Shown: positions 8,468 through 16,092 of the stretch, in pieces
How the letters are laid out: every line of letters begins with the position of its first letter
How positions within the stretch are numbered: position 1 is the first letter of the stretch
Assembly: GCA_943704525.1 (NCBI GenBank)
Contig: CALSCQ010000778.1
Location: 1 to 16,092 of the forward strand
Direction of reading: 5' to 3'
DNA length: 16,092 nt
Source: Pigoraptor vietnamica
Lineage: Eukaryota; Opisthokonta; Filasterea
The notes under the pieces: generated by a model
Told to the model about the DNA's origin: nothing
What the model saw: the letters and a program-made list of their open reading frames with translations, nothing else
Databases searched by the model: none
Made by a program: the position numbers and the translations under genes

Positions 8468-8487
8468 GGGTACTCACGGGAGTACCC
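8468..8487. repeat. Perfect 8-bp inverted repeat
   Basis: GGGTACTC, a four-base loop ACGG, then GAGTACCC. The right arm continues into GTACCCCTGG, which recurs about 48 bases downstream (about 8530-8539). Confidence 0.8.
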
Positions 8488-8821
8488 CTGGTGTGCAAAC
8501 TGAACTTTTTGCGTATAGGCCCGCTACAGTACCCCTGGAGCGAGCGTCCCGCGCAGCGCCATCACGGTGTCCATTCAGGGGCGAAAGGGCTCGCGCAACT
8601 ATCCCACGTATTGGCGATATAATTGTGAGTGGTACAGCACACTTTAATGCGTGCAAGCTGCCAGCAGCATACGTGCACGCACGCGGAGAAACCCACGCCC
8701 TTTATCGAGGCAGGTGTGAGAATGAGCAGTGAGAACGAAGGCGAGAACAAAAGGCGATGGAAAAACGCAAAAGCGAAAAGGGGATCCTCGCGCAGCTAAA
8801 AACTATTCCGACGACCGCACG

Positions 8822-8964
8822 ACACGCAGCGTGTATGTATGCTCAACAGCCGAAAGGTAGCACGCAGCGTGGACGCTCACAACGCAGCGACGCCTAACAA
8901 CTCTGACGATAACGACAATGGCACGCAGCGTGAATGCTCAGCGACTAGATGATAGCACGCAGCG
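8822..8964. repeat. Four dispersed copies of a GCACGCAGCG(TG) motif
   Basis: Copies start at 8822 (ACACGCAGCGTG), 8860, 8921 (both GCACGCAGCGTG) and 8955 (GCACGCAGCG). Three are followed within a few bases by ATGCTCA or ACGCTCA. Spacing is irregular (38, 61 and 34 bases), unlike a CRISPR or a simple tandem array. Confidence 0.7.
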
Positions 8965-8972
8965 AAGCTCCC

Positions 8973-13299
<4,327 letters not shown>

Positions 13300-13922
13300 C
13301 TCCAAGGCAGCCTCACCAGCATCGCACACACGAGCATTGCGTATTCGCAACAATACGCCCCTCTATAAACACCCACCCGCGAAGAAGAGACCGACAGCAG
13401 GCCGTCCACCGACGGACAGCTGCCTCGCAAGCACATGTGCCATAGCTGGCGTGTGACACGTGAGCCGAAGAAAGCTGTTCTAATCGCACTCCATAGAGGA
13501 CTGCCAAAACACAGTGAAAGGGCACCCTCCAAAACTACAAACGCAACCCTACACACAATACACGAAGAGAAGAAGCAAACAGACACGTGGAGCGAGCCGT
13601 GCGATTTGCACATCGCCCTCTTCGCCCTCTCACCTGATCCGCACGTGAGTGTTAAAATGACGTACGTTTGACGCCTGACGTGCGTTTGACGTCATTATCG
13701 ATGGAGTGAAACAGCCACACCCGCGGTGCCAAGCTTCTTTTCTACAGCAGCGTTCCTTCGCCGTGTGTTCTCGGAAGCGTTCCTTCGCCGCGTCTGCGTG
13801 CGCTTGCGCCGAAGAGTGTGCTGTGGGAGAGAGAAAGACGACTGCAGTCTCTCGATCGGCAAGAAATCGCGCTACGGAAAGCTCAGTCCCCGTCACCCAC
13901 GTGCCCCGAGGCCACACGCAAA
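13300..13922. promoter_or_regulatory. Divergent promoter region, LETM1 / HAD genes
   Basis: 623 bases separate the two start codons. The region holds two tandem 18-base copies of TGACGTNCGTTTGACGNC (13658-13675 and 13676-13693, 16 of 18 identical), the second ending in a perfect CRE palindrome TGACGTCA (13687-13694). A further direct repeat, AGCGTTCCTTCGCCG(T/C)GT, occurs at 13749-13766 and 13776-13793, probably in the HAD 5'UTR. TATAAA at 13364-13369 is far from either start codon and unconvincing. Confidence 0.55.
13658..13694. promoter_or_regulatory. Tandem TGACG repeats with a CRE-like palindrome
   Basis: Two adjacent 18-base units carry four TGACG cores in total. TGACGTCA is the consensus site for bZIP factors of the CREB/ATF type. 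Such a factor acting here is an inference; the site is seen directly. Confidence 0.6.
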
Positions 13923-15686
<1,764 letters not shown>

Positions 15687-16092
15687 GGAGGAGGGAATGA
15701 CAGGACAAGCGCATGGGGAATGCCTTTGCTCTGGGCCGCTGTCTCTGTATCTGCGTGCGCGCGCATCTCTCGTCAGCACTTTAGTAGTTCGTCACGTATT
15801 TTCGATGTCTGTTGTCGAACATTTTCTTCTGTCCTACACTCGTCTTTGCGTGCGTGTACGTCGCGCTTTGTTCCGAGTCGCTCTTGGCTATTGCCAGTGT
15901 CTGTTATGCAGTTGCGCCGCTTTCGCATGTCGTGTAGACGTGTGTGCGGCGAGATGATGATACACTGGCACTTTATCGCAACCGCCAACACATACACCTT
16001 AGCAAAAACACACCCTCGTTCCCTTCAGCGCCAATTATCAAATGCATCTCTGGGCACAGTTAAACTTTAACCCCCCACCAACTCCCCCCCCC
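15687..16092. other. Right-hand flank, HAD 3'UTR and beyond
   Basis: About 400 bases with no supported gene. A CCCTTCAG acceptor-like site ends at 16028 and is followed by an open frame in the phase that the GTGAGG at 15683 would need. This is only a weak hint of an extra exon. The edge is C-rich. Confidence 0.4.

Larger units (their letters stand above)
8130..8972. other. Intergenic region downstream of LETM1, no gene seen
   Basis: About 840 bases without a supported gene. It contains an AT-rich island with AATAAA (8393-8398) followed by eleven A (8401-8411), an inverted repeat at 8468-8487, and four dispersed copies of a GCACGCAGCG motif (8822-8964). The rightmost part is presumably the LETM1 3'UTR. 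Confidence 0.5.

Noticed and set aside
8822-8964. A CRISPR-like array
   Set aside because: Repeats are 10-12 bases with uneven spacing, no cas genes are present, and the DNA is eukaryotic.
13364-13369. TATA box for LETM1 or the HAD gene
   Set aside because: TATAAA is on the plus strand about 550 bases before the HAD start, and it is wrongly oriented for LETM1.
13818-13922. N-terminal extension of the HAD protein upstream of 13923
   Set aside because: The frame is open by chance, contains the promoter-proximal repeat zone nearby, and has no family resemblance; the ATG at 13923 lies close before motif I as expected.

Overview
This window is nuclear DNA from a GC-rich, intron-rich single-celled eukaryote. 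Six protein genes are recognisable. Five of them are split by spliceosomal introns of about 70 to 570 bases, most with GTGCGT, GTGAGT or GTGGGT donors and CAG or TAG acceptors. Introns and intergenic DNA are loaded with CA/TG and other simple repeats. There is no operon structure, Shine-Dalgarno site, phage gene, transposase, rRNA or CRISPR array. The lineage cannot be fixed from sequence alone. LETM1, a DHHC enzyme and a CaaX protein fit a free-living protist with ordinary mitochondria and endomembranes. Both edges of the window end in C-runs, so it may be a whole contig.

Layout: 1-326, the 5' end of a UMP-CMP kinase-like gene on the minus strand, running off the left edge. 744-1589, an uninterrupted Sel1-repeat protein (+) with a C-terminal CaaX box. 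2033-3761, a four-exon DHHC palmitoyltransferase (-). 4397-6285, a two-exon CoA-dependent acyltransferase-like protein (+) with an HxxxD motif. About 6998-7187, a possible orphan exon (+). 7401-8129, the remains of a membrane-protein gene (-) whose coding signal jumps between frames. 8973-13299, a complete eleven-exon LETM1 gene (-), 711 residues with two EF-hands. 13923-15686, a four-exon HAD-superfamily phosphatase (+), 244 residues.

The genes form three divergent pairs (kinase/Sel1, DHHC/acyltransferase, LETM1/HAD) with 417 to 635 bases between start codons, which suggests shared bidirectional promoters. No common pathway is evident. The DHHC enzyme and the CaaX-tailed Sel1 protein both concern lipid-anchored proteins, and the HAD protein has weak resemblance to the phosphatase-like domain of plant glycerol-3-phosphate acyltransferases, but these links are loose.

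No undescribed multi-gene system was found. The most notable signals are a duplicated exon start inside HAD intron 1 whose differences over the first seven codons are all synonymous, an inferred GC-AG intron in LETM1, the frame-shifting membrane-protein remnant, and tRNA T-arm-like hairpins in two introns.
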